Source of the DNA: Sphingobacterium faecium
Lineage (GTDB): Bacteria > Bacteroidota > Bacteroidia > Sphingobacteriales > Sphingobacteriaceae
Length of the DNA stretch: 64,000 nt
Direction of reading: 5' to 3'
NCBI RefSeq assembly: GCF_003054045.1
Contig: NZ_QBKH01000002.1
Location: 124,001-188,000, forward strand
How positions within the stretch are numbered: position 1 is the first letter of the stretch; each line of letters starts with the position of its first letter. Both the position numbers and the translations under genes were made by a program. This document shows, piece by piece, positions 15,160-25,005 of the stretch. The notes under the pieces were generated by a model, which worked only from the letters and a program-made list of their open reading frames with translations, did no database searches and had not been told where the DNA came from.

Positions 15160-17310
15160 ATGAATATTTTCCATTATATTTTTCGTGCCATATTTAGGAT
15201 CAAATGGTGGCTTTTGATTTTGCCACTGCTATTTGCTCTATTGGCCATATACATGACCCGCAATCTGGATAGACAGTATAAAACTGATGTGACGATCTAT
15301 ACAGGCGTTATTTCCAGTTATGGAAGCGATCCCGGAGAGTCTAATGCATCGTCAAACTGGAACGTACTCAACAATTCGATTCAGAACATCATCAATACCA
15401 TCAACTCCAAAGAGACCCTCAAACGCTTGTCGTTAAACCTCTATGCTCGTTTGATGATTCATGGTGACCCCAACAAAGACAATGTCTACATCTCAGCCAA
15501 GCATTATAAAGAATTATTGGCCATTACACCAAAAGAGGTGCGTGCATTGATCGATAAAAGCTCGGAGGAAAATACCGTACGCAACTTAGAACGATATGAA
15601 AAGCCTGACCGCAATAATTTTGTATATGGCCTTTTCAATTGGAATCATCCGTACTTTAGTTATGGAGCGCTCCAAGAAAATATTAAAATTTCCCGTATCG
15701 ATAACAGTGATATCTTACAGGTCAATTATCAAGCAAACGATCCTGGGATCGCTTATCAGACGCTTGAAGTCTTGAGCAAAGTATTTGCGATAGAATACAC
15801 CAACCTGCAATTTGGAAGTACCAACAATGTGATTCGTTATTTCGAAGCAGAACTTGCCCGTCTTGGAAGAGAATTGCGCGGTCAAGAAGATTCGTTAACG
15901 ACATACAATGTCGAGAACCGGGTCATCAACTACGATAAACAGACGGAAGCTATCGCCGTTTTGGATAAAGAATATGAGCTGCGCTATCAAGACGTCGTAT
16001 TTGCTTACAATAGCGCGCAAGCGGCATTGAAACAACTGGAATCGGGTATGGATGCCAATATGCGATCCATCAAAAATAATTCGGAATTCTTGTCCAGAAT
16101 GAATCATATTGCTGACCTGAACTATGATATTTCCACCATAAAAACCTTAGGTACCGATTCTTTAAATCTGCAGAAGGCAGGGAGTCTCAATTCACTATCG
16201 AGCGAGCTGAATAAACAGGAGAAGGAATTCCGAACCTTTATGGATCAGTATTCTTCTGAAAAATATACCCGCAATGGATACCCCAATGCCAATTATGTTA
16301 AACAATGGGTAGAGGAACTTTTGAAATTCAAAAGCGCGGAAGCGGAGTTGAATGTCGGGAAAAATTTCAAACAAGAGCTGGATCAAAAATATACCCAGTA
16401 TTCGCCCATTGGTTCTGTGCTGAAGCGTAAAGAAAGAAGTATCAATTTTTCTGAACAGAGCTATCTATCCATTCTGACCAGTTTAAATGCGGCACGTCTA
16501 CGATTGAAAAGTTTGGAAATGAACTCAGCAACGCTGAAAGTCATCAATCCGGCAACTTTCCCGCTCAATGCGCTCCCTTATGGACGAAAGATGATTGTTA
16601 TTGGCGTATTTTTAGGAACGATCGCCTTTATCTTGGGGATCCTCCTTATCCTAGAGCTTTTTGATCGGACTCTACGCGATAAAATACGGACCGAGCGTAT
16701 TACCCGAGGAAAAGTGGTCGCTGCATTTCCAAAATTATTAAAAAGTAAAAATCGCTCCGCAATCGAAGAGCGTGCGGTACATGTATTGGCCAATCGACTT
16801 TACGGTTTCTACGATAATAACTCAGCTGTCAATTTTATCAATGTTGTCAAGCTGTCCACGTCTCTCGATTCCAGTCGCATCACGACATTATTGACCGATT
16901 ATTGGTCGACAATGGGGTTAAAGATTAAAGGTTATTACGAAGGACAGGATTTTGAAGCCCAATCGAGAGCATATCTTGTAGAGCAGGAATGGGTCAATCA
17001 GTTGGCCGATTACGATCTTTCTCTCGTGCAGCATGGTTCGATGGCCTTGACCCCTGTGCCCAATGTATTCTTGGAAAAAGGGATGGCTACGTTGCTTGTG
17101 CTACGCGCAGATAGCGTTTGGAAAACAGAAGATGAATTATTATTTTCAGATCTATTGGAACGATCAGCAGGAAAACCGATTGTCATCTGTTTGATGAATG
17201 CACAAAAATATGTGGTAGAAGAATTTACAGGTATGTTACCTCCATTTACGTTTTTACGTCGTTTGGAATATCAACTGGCCAATTTTGGCTTGACATCATT
17301 AGGTAAATAA
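15160..17310 (+). CDS. GumC/Wzc-like polysaccharide co-polymerase without kinase motifs
   Basis: 716 residues. Transmembrane helices at about 15-31 and 476-497 enclose a long periplasmic region (about 32-475) with coiled-coil-like parts, the layout of chain-length and export co-polymerases. The cytoplasmic tail of about 210 residues occupies the place of a BY-kinase domain, but no Walker A (GxxxxGKS/T) or Walker A' motif is present and no terminal tyrosine cluster is seen. It may be a degenerate kinase-like domain that only binds partners. Neighbours (TolC-like before, Wzy-like after) support a role in polymer length and export. Confidence 0.82.
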   Translation: MNIFHYIFRAIFRIKWWLLILPLLFALLAIYMTRNLDRQYKTDVTIYTGVISSYGSDPGESNASSNWNVLNNSIQNIINTINSKETLKRLSLNLYARLMIHGDPNKDNVYISAKHYKELLAITPKEVRALIDKSSEENTVRNLERYEKPDRNNFVYGLFNWNHPYFSYGALQENIKISRIDNSDILQVNYQANDPGIAYQTLEVLSKVFAIEYTNLQFGSTNNVIRYFEAELARLGRELRGQEDSLTTYNVENRVINYDKQTEAIAVLDKEYELRYQDVVFAYNSAQAALKQLESGMDANMRSIKNNSEFLSRMNHIADLNYDISTIKTLGTDSLNLQKAGSLNSLSSELNKQEKEFRTFMDQYSSEKYTRNGYPNANYVKQWVEELLKFKSAEAELNVGKNFKQELDQKYTQYSPIGSVLKRKERSINFSEQSYLSILTSLNAARLRLKSLEMNSATLKVINPATFPLNALPYGRKMIVIGVFLGTIAFILGILLILELFDRTLRDKIRTERITRGKVVAAFPKLLKSKNRSAIEERAVHVLANRLYGFYDNNSAVNFINVVKLSTSLDSSRITTLLTDYWSTMGLKIKGYYEGQDFEAQSRAYLVEQEWVNQLADYDLSLVQHGSMALTPVPNVFLEKGMATLLVLRADSVWKTEDELLFSDLLERSAGKPIVICLMNAQKYVVEEFTGMLPPFTFLRRLEYQLANFGLTSLGK

Positions 17311-17322
17311 AATAGGATCGGT

Positions 17323-18774
17323 ATGATGCAATCTGATCACAACAATGGGTCAACTCTGATCACCGAGCGTCATGTGCTTCTGCTTATACTCATTTTGGGA
17401 GGGTTAGCAGGAGCATACCTATTTGTATTTGCTGGAACATCAGTAGGGATGGTGTTCTACCTTGTTCCGCTCCTGTTGCTGTTCCTCATGAGCTGCTTAT
17501 CATCGCCTGTACGCTGCTTTTTTCTGTTATATATCGCCTCTTATTTTGTGATGGGCGTAGCGCGTTACGTGACATTTCCCATGCCCGCCGGTGTGATATT
17601 GGATATCTTGATCTTATTCAACTTCCTTTGTTTGTGCTTGCATTACATCCGTGGCAATCCCATTGGAAAACTCCATTTCAATCCCTTTTTGATCATCTCC
17701 ATCTTGTGGATGATCTTCTGCTTGCTGGAGATTATCAATCCCATGTCCAGCTTTTCCAATTGGATCACTACCGTGCGAAATATCGGTATCCATATTGTTT
17801 TATTTCAACTATTGGTCTTTTTAAATCTGGACAATCTCGACAAGCTGCGCTTATTTTTTGGGTTATGGGGCACGCTGATTGTCTTGGGAGCCTTAAAAGC
17901 CATCGGTCAGAAGTATATCGGTTTTGATCGATTCGAGTCAGCCTGGTTATATACCTATGGAGCACATACACACGTCATCTATAGTGGTATCCGCTACTTT
18001 TCATTTTTCACCGATGCCGCCAATTTTGGTTGTCATATGGGTCTCGGGATTGTGGTTTTTACCATTCTGTCGTTTTATGAAAAAGTAGCCAACAGACGTA
18101 TTTTTTATATTGCCGTAGCAATTATTGCTTTCTATGGTTTGATGATCTCCGGTACCCGAGCTGCAATAGCTGTACCCTTTGTTGGCTTCGCATTTTTTAT
18201 CATATTGGTCAAGGAATGGAAGTGGATTATGGTAGGTGTCGGCTTATTGGCGCTTGCCTTTTCCTTTTTCAACCTGACCACCATTGGCAATAGCAATGGC
18301 GATATCCGCCGCATGCGGACTGCGTTCTCTTTTTCTCAAGATGCATCATTCAATGTACGTTTGGAAAACCAAAAGAAGATGCGTAGTTTCATGAGCGATC
18401 ATCCATTCGGTATCGGACTTGGAGCTTCTAAACATGCCAATGAGGGTGATCTCATTCACGGCATCGCGACAGATTCCTCTTTTGTCTTTATTTGGGTGGA
18501 GACTGGTATCGTAGGTTTGGTTATTTATGTGTTGCTGTGTTTGACTATACTCGGTTTCGGGACTTACTATGTTCTGGTTGTCTTAAAAGATAACCGCATC
18601 AAATCCATCGTTGCTGCTTCCACAGCAGGTCTTGCCGGGATTATGGTCGCCGGATATGCCAATGAAGTACTCCATCAGATGCCTACCGGGCAGACCGTTT
18701 ATATCTTGATGGGTATTATTATGCTATCTCCTGTTATTGATAAAAAGCTAGCCCATGACCACTCAACCGTATAA
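17323..18774 (+). CDS. O-antigen polymerase/ligase-like membrane protein (Wzy/WaaL)
   Basis: 483 residues with about 10-12 hydrophobic segments and one larger periplasmic loop (about 310-375) carrying the conserved region HPFGIGLGAS, typical of Wzy_C/O-antigen ligase proteins. Together with the flippase and co-polymerase in the same cluster it is best read as the polymerase of a Wzy-dependent pathway. A ligase function cannot be separated from sequence alone. Its end overlaps the next glycosyltransferase gene by 20 nt. Confidence 0.8.
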   Translation: MMQSDHNNGSTLITERHVLLLILILGGLAGAYLFVFAGTSVGMVFYLVPLLLLFLMSCLSSPVRCFFLLYIASYFVMGVARYVTFPMPAGVILDILILFNFLCLCLHYIRGNPIGKLHFNPFLIISILWMIFCLLEIINPMSSFSNWITTVRNIGIHIVLFQLLVFLNLDNLDKLRLFFGLWGTLIVLGALKAIGQKYIGFDRFESAWLYTYGAHTHVIYSGIRYFSFFTDAANFGCHMGLGIVVFTILSFYEKVANRRIFYIAVAIIAFYGLMISGTRAAIAVPFVGFAFFIILVKEWKWIMVGVGLLALAFSFFNLTTIGNSNGDIRRMRTAFSFSQDASFNVRLENQKKMRSFMSDHPFGIGLGASKHANEGDLIHGIATDSSFVFIWVETGIVGLVIYVLLCLTILGFGTYYVLVVLKDNRIKSIVAASTAGLAGIMVAGYANEVLHQMPTGQTVYILMGIIMLSPVIDKKLAHDHSTV

Positions 18775-19660
18775 AATTTCCTTTATTACTGTTAATTATA
18801 ATGGACTGGTCGATACCCGGGCATTTTTAGCGCGTATCGGCAGTATCCCATTCTCGTTTCCATTTGAAGTGATTGTTATTGATAATGGATCGGTACAAGA
18901 CGAATATGCCTTATTAAAGGCCGAGTTTCCCTTTATTACGGGTTGCTACAGTGCCGCTAATCTAGGTTTTGCAGGAGGCAATAATATCGGTATAAGGATG
19001 TCACAAGGTGAATTTTTATATTTTTTAAACAACGATACCTTGCTTCCTGAGGCGGCCGATGAACAGCTACTGGCCATGCTGGCATTTTTTGAACAGCATC
19101 CTCTAGCCGGAGGTATCACGCCAAAGATCAGGTATATGGATCCGCCAAATATGATCCAGTTTGCCGGTTGTACACCCTTGACACCGATCACCTTACGCAA
19201 CAAACAGATCGGTTATCAGGAGATCGATCATGGTCAATACGATCAGAATAGGGAGATCCCTTATTTACATGGTGCTGCGATGCTAATTCCGCGCCAGGTG
19301 ATCGACAATATCGGCTTGATGCCCGAAGCGTTTTTTTTATATTATGAAGAACTCGATTGGTGTTGCCAGATCAGCAAGCGGTATTCCTTATATTACTTTG
19401 CCGGAGCGCTTGTTTTTCATAAAGAAAGTGCCTCAACAGGAATCGATTCCCCTTTTAAAACCTATTACCTCACCCGCAATAGGCTGCTGTTTGCTTATCG
19501 TAACAGCAGCGGAATAGTCCGGATATTGTCCTTATTGTATCTCCTATGCGTCGCAAATACCTCAAAAATGTGTAGCTTTATACTGAATGGGAAATGGAAA
19601 CATGTCTTTTCCATCTGGTCCGCTACACGCTCTGCCTTTAAGCTGTTTAAATCAACGTAA
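18755..19660 (+). CDS. Family 2 glycosyltransferase (rhamnosyltransferase-like)
   Basis: 301 residues, GT-A fold. The N-terminus has FITVNYNG and EVIVIDNGS, the metal site region is FLNNDT, and the acceptor part contains YLHGAAMLIPR and YYEELDWC, as in WbbL-type rhamnosyltransferases. No membrane anchor beyond a weakly hydrophobic C-terminal stretch. It overlaps the polymerase gene by 20 nt, which implies translational coupling. The acceptor is unknown; dTDP-rhamnose is made by the rfb genes at 38-42 kb. Confidence 0.85.
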   Translation: MTTQPYKISFITVNYNGLVDTRAFLARIGSIPFSFPFEVIVIDNGSVQDEYALLKAEFPFITGCYSAANLGFAGGNNIGIRMSQGEFLYFLNNDTLLPEAADEQLLAMLAFFEQHPLAGGITPKIRYMDPPNMIQFAGCTPLTPITLRNKQIGYQEIDHGQYDQNREIPYLHGAAMLIPRQVIDNIGLMPEAFFLYYEELDWCCQISKRYSLYYFAGALVFHKESASTGIDSPFKTYYLTRNRLLFAYRNSSGIVRILSLLYLLCVANTSKMCSFILNGKWKHVFSIWSATRSAFKLFKST

Positions 19661-19668
19661 TTAGGACT

Positions 19669-20850
19669 ATGGAATTAGTATTGCACATTATAGAAGGGAT
19701 ATTTTTTATTCCGTTTTTGATCTGGATCATCTATTTTTTGGTGTTTTCCATCGGATACCGTATTCCCAGAAATCAGAAATTCAAACAGGCTGTTCATCAA
19801 CATCGGTATTTAGTGATTTTCCCCGCCTATAAAGAAGATGCTGTTATTGTGGAAAGCATTCGATCCTTTCGGAAACAAGACTATCCGCATCATCTGTATG
19901 AAATTGTTGTCGTGGCAGATAGCATGCAGGAAGATACCAATGCTGCTTTACAGCATTTGGGAGCCACAGTTCTTGTTCCCACTTATGCGCATCGATCCAA
20001 GGCCGCAGCGCTCAATCTGGCGATTACACATACTGCCGATCAACCATTCGATGCTGTTGTTATTTTAGATGCCGACAATTTGGTCTATCCTGATTTTCTA
20101 GAGCAGATCAATCGGGTATTCGATTCTGGATGCAAAGCGGTACAGGCACATCGCATCGCCAAAAATGATAATACCGATACCGCCTACCTGGATGGGATCA
20201 GTGAGGAAATCAACAATTCCATCTTTCGTCAAGGTCATGTCAATCTCGGACTGCCTGCAGCACTTACCGGTTCTGGGATGCTGTTTGAAATCAATTGGTT
20301 TAAACAGGTCATGCCCAAGATCAGCTCCATGGGAGAAGATAAAGAATTGGAATACCACCTCCTATTGGAAGGTATCTTCACGACTTATTTAGAAGATGTA
20401 TATGTGCTCGATGAAAAAGTCCAAAACCGTAGGGATCTTTCGAATCAAAGGAAAAGATGGATTGCAGCACAGATCGATACTTTTTTAATGGCTTTTAGCG
20501 GATTGAGTACTATTTTTAAGACCCGCAACTGGGCGATGCTCGATAAATTGGTACAATGGTCCATCCCCCCACGCATTATTTTACTCGGGTTTGTTCCCAT
20601 TTGGGTCTTCATCTTGTATATATTGGCTCCAATATTGATGTATAAATGGCTGGTACTCTATCTGTTGTTTATGCTATCACTTGGTTTGGCCGTTCCAAAC
20701 CGATTTTACACCAAGCGAACATTAGTGTCCTTTTTAAAATTACCGTTTATTTTTATCGCGATCTTGCGTAGTTTTATGGGTATAAAATCAGGACGTAGTA
20801 CTTTTGTTCACACACCACATGGCGAAAAGAAAGAAGATTATAGTAATTGA
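19669..20850 (+). CDS. Membrane-bound family 2 glycosyltransferase
   Basis: 393 residues. One helix (about 5-27) precedes the GT-A domain with VIFPAYKEDAVI, VVVADSMQ, the DADN motif (VILDADNLV) and the later QRKRWIAAQ box (QxxRW), followed by three C-terminal helices (about 300-370). The QxxRW motif and helices are those of processive-type GT2 enzymes such as cellulose or hyaluronan synthases, though many non-processive relatives exist. It acts at the cytoplasmic membrane in cluster I. It overlaps the following gene by 32 nt. Confidence 0.85.
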   Translation: MELVLHIIEGIFFIPFLIWIIYFLVFSIGYRIPRNQKFKQAVHQHRYLVIFPAYKEDAVIVESIRSFRKQDYPHHLYEIVVVADSMQEDTNAALQHLGATVLVPTYAHRSKAAALNLAITHTADQPFDAVVILDADNLVYPDFLEQINRVFDSGCKAVQAHRIAKNDNTDTAYLDGISEEINNSIFRQGHVNLGLPAALTGSGMLFEINWFKQVMPKISSMGEDKELEYHLLLEGIFTTYLEDVYVLDEKVQNRRDLSNQRKRWIAAQIDTFLMAFSGLSTIFKTRNWAMLDKLVQWSIPPRIILLGFVPIWVFILYILAPILMYKWLVLYLLFMLSLGLAVPNRFYTKRTLVSFLKLPFIFIAILRSFMGIKSGRSTFVHTPHGEKKEDYSN

Positions 20851-21958
20851 AGCACAACGGATATTCCGCAAGAATAAGCATGGAATGGACTTTGTCGCGC
20901 TGGAAATGATTCGTGGCTTGCAAAAGTTAGATACGGACAATTCCTATATTATTGCTGTTGGACCCGGTGAAGACCGCTGCCTCAGCGAAACGCGCAATTT
21001 TAGGATTGTTGTATTGGAAAGTTCCAATTACTTCATTTGGGAACAGATACTCCTCCCTCAGCTCTTAAAAAAAGTAAAGGCCGACCTGTTGCATTGCACT
21101 TCCAACACGGCACCTTTAAACATGCATATTCCGTTGGTATTGACTCTGCATGACATCATCTTTATGGAAAAGAAGATCGGCAACAATGCCTCGATGTATC
21201 AAAATCTCGGTCGTATCTATCGCCGATGGATCGTTCCGAAGATCTTAAAAAAGGTGCATACCGTGATTACGGTTTCCGACTACGAACAAACCAATATTGC
21301 AACAGCTTTTCCAAAGTTACGTGAACAGATCGTCACCGTCTACAACGGCGTCAGTCCACGATTTAAACCGCTGACAGCATTTGCGGATCCCCGATTTGCA
21401 TCTTGGGAGAAAGGTAGTTATTGGTTGCTTTTAGGCAATACAGATCCTAAAAAAAATCTAAAAAATACGCTAAAAGCTTATGCTTGTTATTTACAGGAAA
21501 GCCGACATCAGAAAAAGATGCTGCTGGCAGATTTGGATCAGGCTCATCTGGATAAACTGTTGATCGAACTCGACTTACACGCTATCAAAGAGTACCTGAT
21601 CGTCGAAGAGTATATTGCACATGATCTATTGGTCCAAGTATACAACAAAGCATTTGCATTTCTGTATCCTTCGGTTCGCGAAAGTTTTGGTTTACCGCTG
21701 TTAGAAGCGATGGCCTGCGGGATCCCGGTTGTTACTTCCGATACATCGGCCATCCCGGAGGTTGCTCAGGACAACGTCGTATACAGCCATCCCAACGATA
21801 TCAACTCCATTGCAGCAGGCATGTTGCAGCTGGAAAATGATCCGGACTTATACGACAGTTTAGTTGCTAAAGGATTAGCCCGGAGTACAAAATTTGACTG
21901 GAATCAAACAGCAGCAAAGACATTGGATATTTATGAAGCAGTACATCTATCAAAATAA
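20819..21958 (+). CDS. Family 4 glycosyltransferase
   Basis: GT-B retaining transferase, 379 residues from ATG 20819. The C-terminal nucleotide-sugar site is clear: GNTDPKKNLKNTLKAY, then PSVRESFGLPLLEAMACG, then PVVTSDTSAIPEV. The N-terminal domain has ITVSDYEQTNI and VYNGVSPRF. A TTG at 20804 would add five residues, but the ATG gives a normal start (AKRKKIIV). It is translationally coupled to the genes on both sides by overlaps. Confidence 0.87.
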   Translation: MAKRKKIIVIEAQRIFRKNKHGMDFVALEMIRGLQKLDTDNSYIIAVGPGEDRCLSETRNFRIVVLESSNYFIWEQILLPQLLKKVKADLLHCTSNTAPLNMHIPLVLTLHDIIFMEKKIGNNASMYQNLGRIYRRWIVPKILKKVHTVITVSDYEQTNIATAFPKLREQIVTVYNGVSPRFKPLTAFADPRFASWEKGSYWLLLGNTDPKKNLKNTLKAYACYLQESRHQKKMLLADLDQAHLDKLLIELDLHAIKEYLIVEEYIAHDLLVQVYNKAFAFLYPSVRESFGLPLLEAMACGIPVVTSDTSAIPEVAQDNVVYSHPNDINSIAAGMLQLENDPDLYDSLVAKGLARSTKFDWNQTAAKTLDIYEAVHLSK

Positions 21959-22538
21959 AACGCTGAAGCGGCTGGTGCATTGGCTGATCATGAGCCCCAC
22001 GCGGACAAGACCGCGTTGGTATGTGCGTATGTTGCAATTTTTATATGTCAAGAGAGGGCGAGGTTCGGTCATATACAGTAGTGTACGTCGGGATCTAGTG
22101 CCGTTTCGCAACTGTTCCATCGGATCCAGGTCCGTCGTCGAATCCTTCTCCGTACTCAATAATGCGGTAGGGGACCTCCACATTGGACACCATTCACGCA
22201 TCGGTATCTGCAATACCATTATCGGTCCGGTGACCATTGGCAATCAGGTTAATATCGGTCAGCATGTGTTGATCTCTGGATTAAATCATCAGTATGAAGA
22301 TGTACACCGCAGCATTGCAGAGCAAGGAGTCTCCGTAGCAGAGGTCCGCATCGCCGATGATGTCTGGATCGGTGGAAATGTGGTTATTTTATCCGGAATC
22401 CAGATCGGTGAGCATGCCGTGATCGGAGCAGGATCTGTGGTGACCAAAGATGTCCCGGCATATAGCGTTGTCGTAGGCAACCCGGCTAAAGTAGTGAAAG
22501 TGTATGATTTTAGTTTAAATGGTTGGGTAAAAGTATGA
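21933..22538 (+). CDS. Hexapeptide-repeat acetyltransferase
   Basis: 201 residues from ATG 21933. A left-handed beta helix is shown by isoleucine-rich hexapeptides (IGNQVNIGQHVLIS, IADDVWIGGNVVI) and the end GAGSVVTKDVPAYSVVVGNPAKVV, the classical CoA-binding tail of maltose/serine/sugar O-acetyltransferases. It probably acetylates a sugar of the repeat unit. The N-terminal 60 residues are basic and not part of the helix. The TTG at 21894 would overlap the preceding gene by 65 nt, so the ATG is preferred. Confidence 0.82.
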   Translation: MKQYIYQNKTLKRLVHWLIMSPTRTRPRWYVRMLQFLYVKRGRGSVIYSSVRRDLVPFRNCSIGSRSVVESFSVLNNAVGDLHIGHHSRIGICNTIIGPVTIGNQVNIGQHVLISGLNHQYEDVHRSIAEQGVSVAEVRIADDVWIGGNVVILSGIQIGEHAVIGAGSVVTKDVPAYSVVVGNPAKVVKVYDFSLNGWVKV

Positions 22539-23470
22539 AAGAGCAGCCGTTGATCAGTATTATTATGCCTGTTTATAATACAGAAGCGTATCTGGATATG
22601 GCTATTCAAAGCATATTAGAGCAGACACAGGAAGACTTTGAGTTGATAATTGTCAACGATGGCTCGACCGACGGCAGCCCAGCTATTGTGTCCAAATGGC
22701 AAAAACAGGATCACCGTATACAGATTGTTGCTCAAGACAATCAAGGCCTTTCCGCCGCGCGTAACACCGGCTTGCGGCATGCCGTGGGAGAATTTATCTA
22801 TTTTATGGATAGCGATGATTACCTGCGTCCAGATGCCTTAAGCGCTTGCGTCCGCTATGCACAGGATGCGGCACTGGATCTCGTCTTTTTCGATGCCGAT
22901 ATTTTACGCGAGCAAAATCAGGAAAACCAGCTTTCTTCCGCTTTTCCTTATATCCGAAAAAAAACCGCGCCCCATCAAGTGATGAAGGGCAGTGAGGCCT
23001 TAGCGCAACTGTTGGATCATCAGGAGTTTTTTTCACCCGTTTGGATGCTATTCATTCGACGGAGTCTAATTTTAACCGAAAACTTGAAGTTTGAAGTGGG
23101 CATTATTCATGAAGATGAATTGTTTACCATGATGACCTTTTTACTCGCCCAGCACGTGGGGTATTTGCCCGAACCCTTCTTTTCTCGCAGGATCCGCGCC
23201 AACTCCATCATGACCAGCAGCTTTAAATGGTATAATATATCATCCTACCTGAAAGTCGCTGAGGAGCTGCAACGATTTATACAGGTGCATCCTACGAACC
23301 GGGCTGTTGTCGAGCGGTATCTCAACCGGATGCTCAATGCTGCGGTATGGAAGGCACATGCATTGCCTCGTGGTGAGCGCGTTAAGCTCTTATTCATACT
23401 CATCAGCCGATGGAATAAGTATTTGCATATGCGCACGTACGGAGTCTTATTATTCAAAAAGAAAAAATAG
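22535..23470 (+). CDS. Family 2 glycosyltransferase
   Basis: GT-A enzyme of 311 residues from ATG 22535, which overlaps the preceding stop as ATGA. Motifs: ISIIMPVYNTEAYLD, IIVNDGSTDGSP, ARNTGLRHAVGEF and FMDSDDY (the DxD equivalent). The C-terminal third is helical and basic. Typical of capsule or EPS side-chain transferases; acceptor and donor unknown. Confidence 0.87.
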   Translation: MKEQPLISIIMPVYNTEAYLDMAIQSILEQTQEDFELIIVNDGSTDGSPAIVSKWQKQDHRIQIVAQDNQGLSAARNTGLRHAVGEFIYFMDSDDYLRPDALSACVRYAQDAALDLVFFDADILREQNQENQLSSAFPYIRKKTAPHQVMKGSEALAQLLDHQEFFSPVWMLFIRRSLILTENLKFEVGIIHEDELFTMMTFLLAQHVGYLPEPFFSRRIRANSIMTSSFKWYNISSYLKVAEELQRFIQVHPTNRAVVERYLNRMLNAAVWKAHALPRGERVKLLFILISRWNKYLHMRTYGVLLFKKKK

Positions 23471-24922
23471 ATGAAAGATATACAAGGACAGCTGATCTCA
23501 GGCGTATTTTTTACCGCACTGGCTAAATATGCCAACCTGATTATATCTTTGATCGTCACGGCTGTCTTGGCTAGACTCCTTGCTCCCGATCAATTTGGAG
23601 TGGTCGCCATTGCAACGGTCGCCATTACATTTCTCAATCTCATCGCCGATATCGGCTTGTCCGCAACCGTGATCCAGCACAAAGAGCTCGATCAAAAAGC
23701 CATGAGTGCTTTGTTTTCTCTATCGGTCTATATCACCGTGCTGCTATCGGTGCTGTTCTTTTTATGTGCAGGCATATTTGCCAGCTGGTACGATCAGCCG
23801 ATTCTGAAACCCATTTGCCAATGGCTTGCCCTTAGTTTGCTGTTTTCCGGGATAACCGTGGTGCCCAATGCCCTTTTTTATCGCGAACGCCTGTTCAAAG
23901 CCATCGCTTTGCGCAGCTTGGTCATCCAGCTTGTCGGTGGAGCGATATCCGTAGCAGCTGCATTCAATGGCTATGGTGTGTATGCGTTGATCATTAATCC
24001 GATCTTTTCTTCCTTACTCATTTTTGCGATATCCTATGCCAAATTTCCGCTGAAGTTTACATTCCGCTTCTCTTTACAAGCCCTGCGGCCTATTTTTTCC
24101 TATTCGCTCTATCAATTTTTATTTAATATCATCAATTATTTCAGTCGCAATGCCGACACCCTATTGATCGGTAAATATTTGGGTATGGTACCTTTGGGTT
24201 ATTACGATAAGTCGTACCGCCTGATGTCGCTCCCGCTGCAGAATATTACACAAGTGATCACACCAGTGATCCATCCCATCCTCAGCATGAAGGGTAAAGA
24301 TTTGGAGTATTTAAATCGAGTCAACCTCAAGTTGGTCAGTTTTCTCGCACTGATTGGGTTCCCATTGGCAGTCTTCCTGTATTTTTGTTCCGAAGAGCTG
24401 ATTCTTTTATTCTTTGGACCGCAATGGGAATTGGCCATTCCGACTTTTAAAATATTGAGTCTGACGGTGGGCATCCAATTGGTCTTATCTTCTTCAGGAT
24501 CTATTTTCCAAACCGCTGGCGATACCAGGAGCTTATTTATCTGCGGATTATTTTCAGCAGTGGTCAATGTCACCGGTATTCTGTTGGGCGTATTTTACTT
24601 CAAGAGTATCGAAGCTGTCGCCCAATGCCTGTTGGTCACCTTCAGCATCAACTTTGTACAGACGTATTGGCTGATGTATCGGGTTATTTTTAAAGAAAGC
24701 TTGCTTGCTTTCTTCACCTGCCTGTGGAAGCCTATACTCTTTGCAGGCCTATTAGCGGTGCTATTATTCGGCGCCGATCTTTGGTTTCATTGGGATCAGC
24801 AACTGTATAATTTTCTGATTAAAAGTTTGATTTTCGGTCCATCTTTTGCGTTATTGATCTGGTTTGGAGGCTATCAAGCAGATATTAAGCAATTTATCTA
24901 TAGAAAAAGATCGAAGCAATAA
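23471..24922 (+). CDS. Wzx-type polysaccharide flippase (PST family)
   Basis: 483 residues with about 12-14 hydrophobic segments and the family N-terminus (SGVFFTALAKYANLIIS, followed by VLARLLAPDQFGVVA). It moves undecaprenyl-linked repeat units across the inner membrane. The start codon follows the previous stop directly. With the polymerase and the co-polymerase it completes a Wzx/Wzy pathway for cluster I. Confidence 0.87.
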   Translation: MKDIQGQLISGVFFTALAKYANLIISLIVTAVLARLLAPDQFGVVAIATVAITFLNLIADIGLSATVIQHKELDQKAMSALFSLSVYITVLLSVLFFLCAGIFASWYDQPILKPICQWLALSLLFSGITVVPNALFYRERLFKAIALRSLVIQLVGGAISVAAAFNGYGVYALIINPIFSSLLIFAISYAKFPLKFTFRFSLQALRPIFSYSLYQFLFNIINYFSRNADTLLIGKYLGMVPLGYYDKSYRLMSLPLQNITQVITPVIHPILSMKGKDLEYLNRVNLKLVSFLALIGFPLAVFLYFCSEELILLFFGPQWELAIPTFKILSLTVGIQLVLSSSGSIFQTAGDTRSLFICGLFSAVVNVTGILLGVFYFKSIEAVAQCLLVTFSINFVQTYWLMYRVIFKESLLAFFTCLWKPILFAGLLAVLLFGADLWFHWDQQLYNFLIKSLIFGPSFALLIWFGGYQADIKQFIYRKRSKQ

Positions 24923-25005
24923 AACTTGATTTTTACTTGCGATGTATGCCTATTTTTTTGTATTTTCTTGCATTCAAATAAAGGCCATAAAATAAATTAG
25001 ATATC

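Noticed and set aside
16700..17310. BY-kinase domain in the co-polymerase tail
   Set aside because: The position and size fit, but no Walker A or A' motif and no Tyr cluster could be found.
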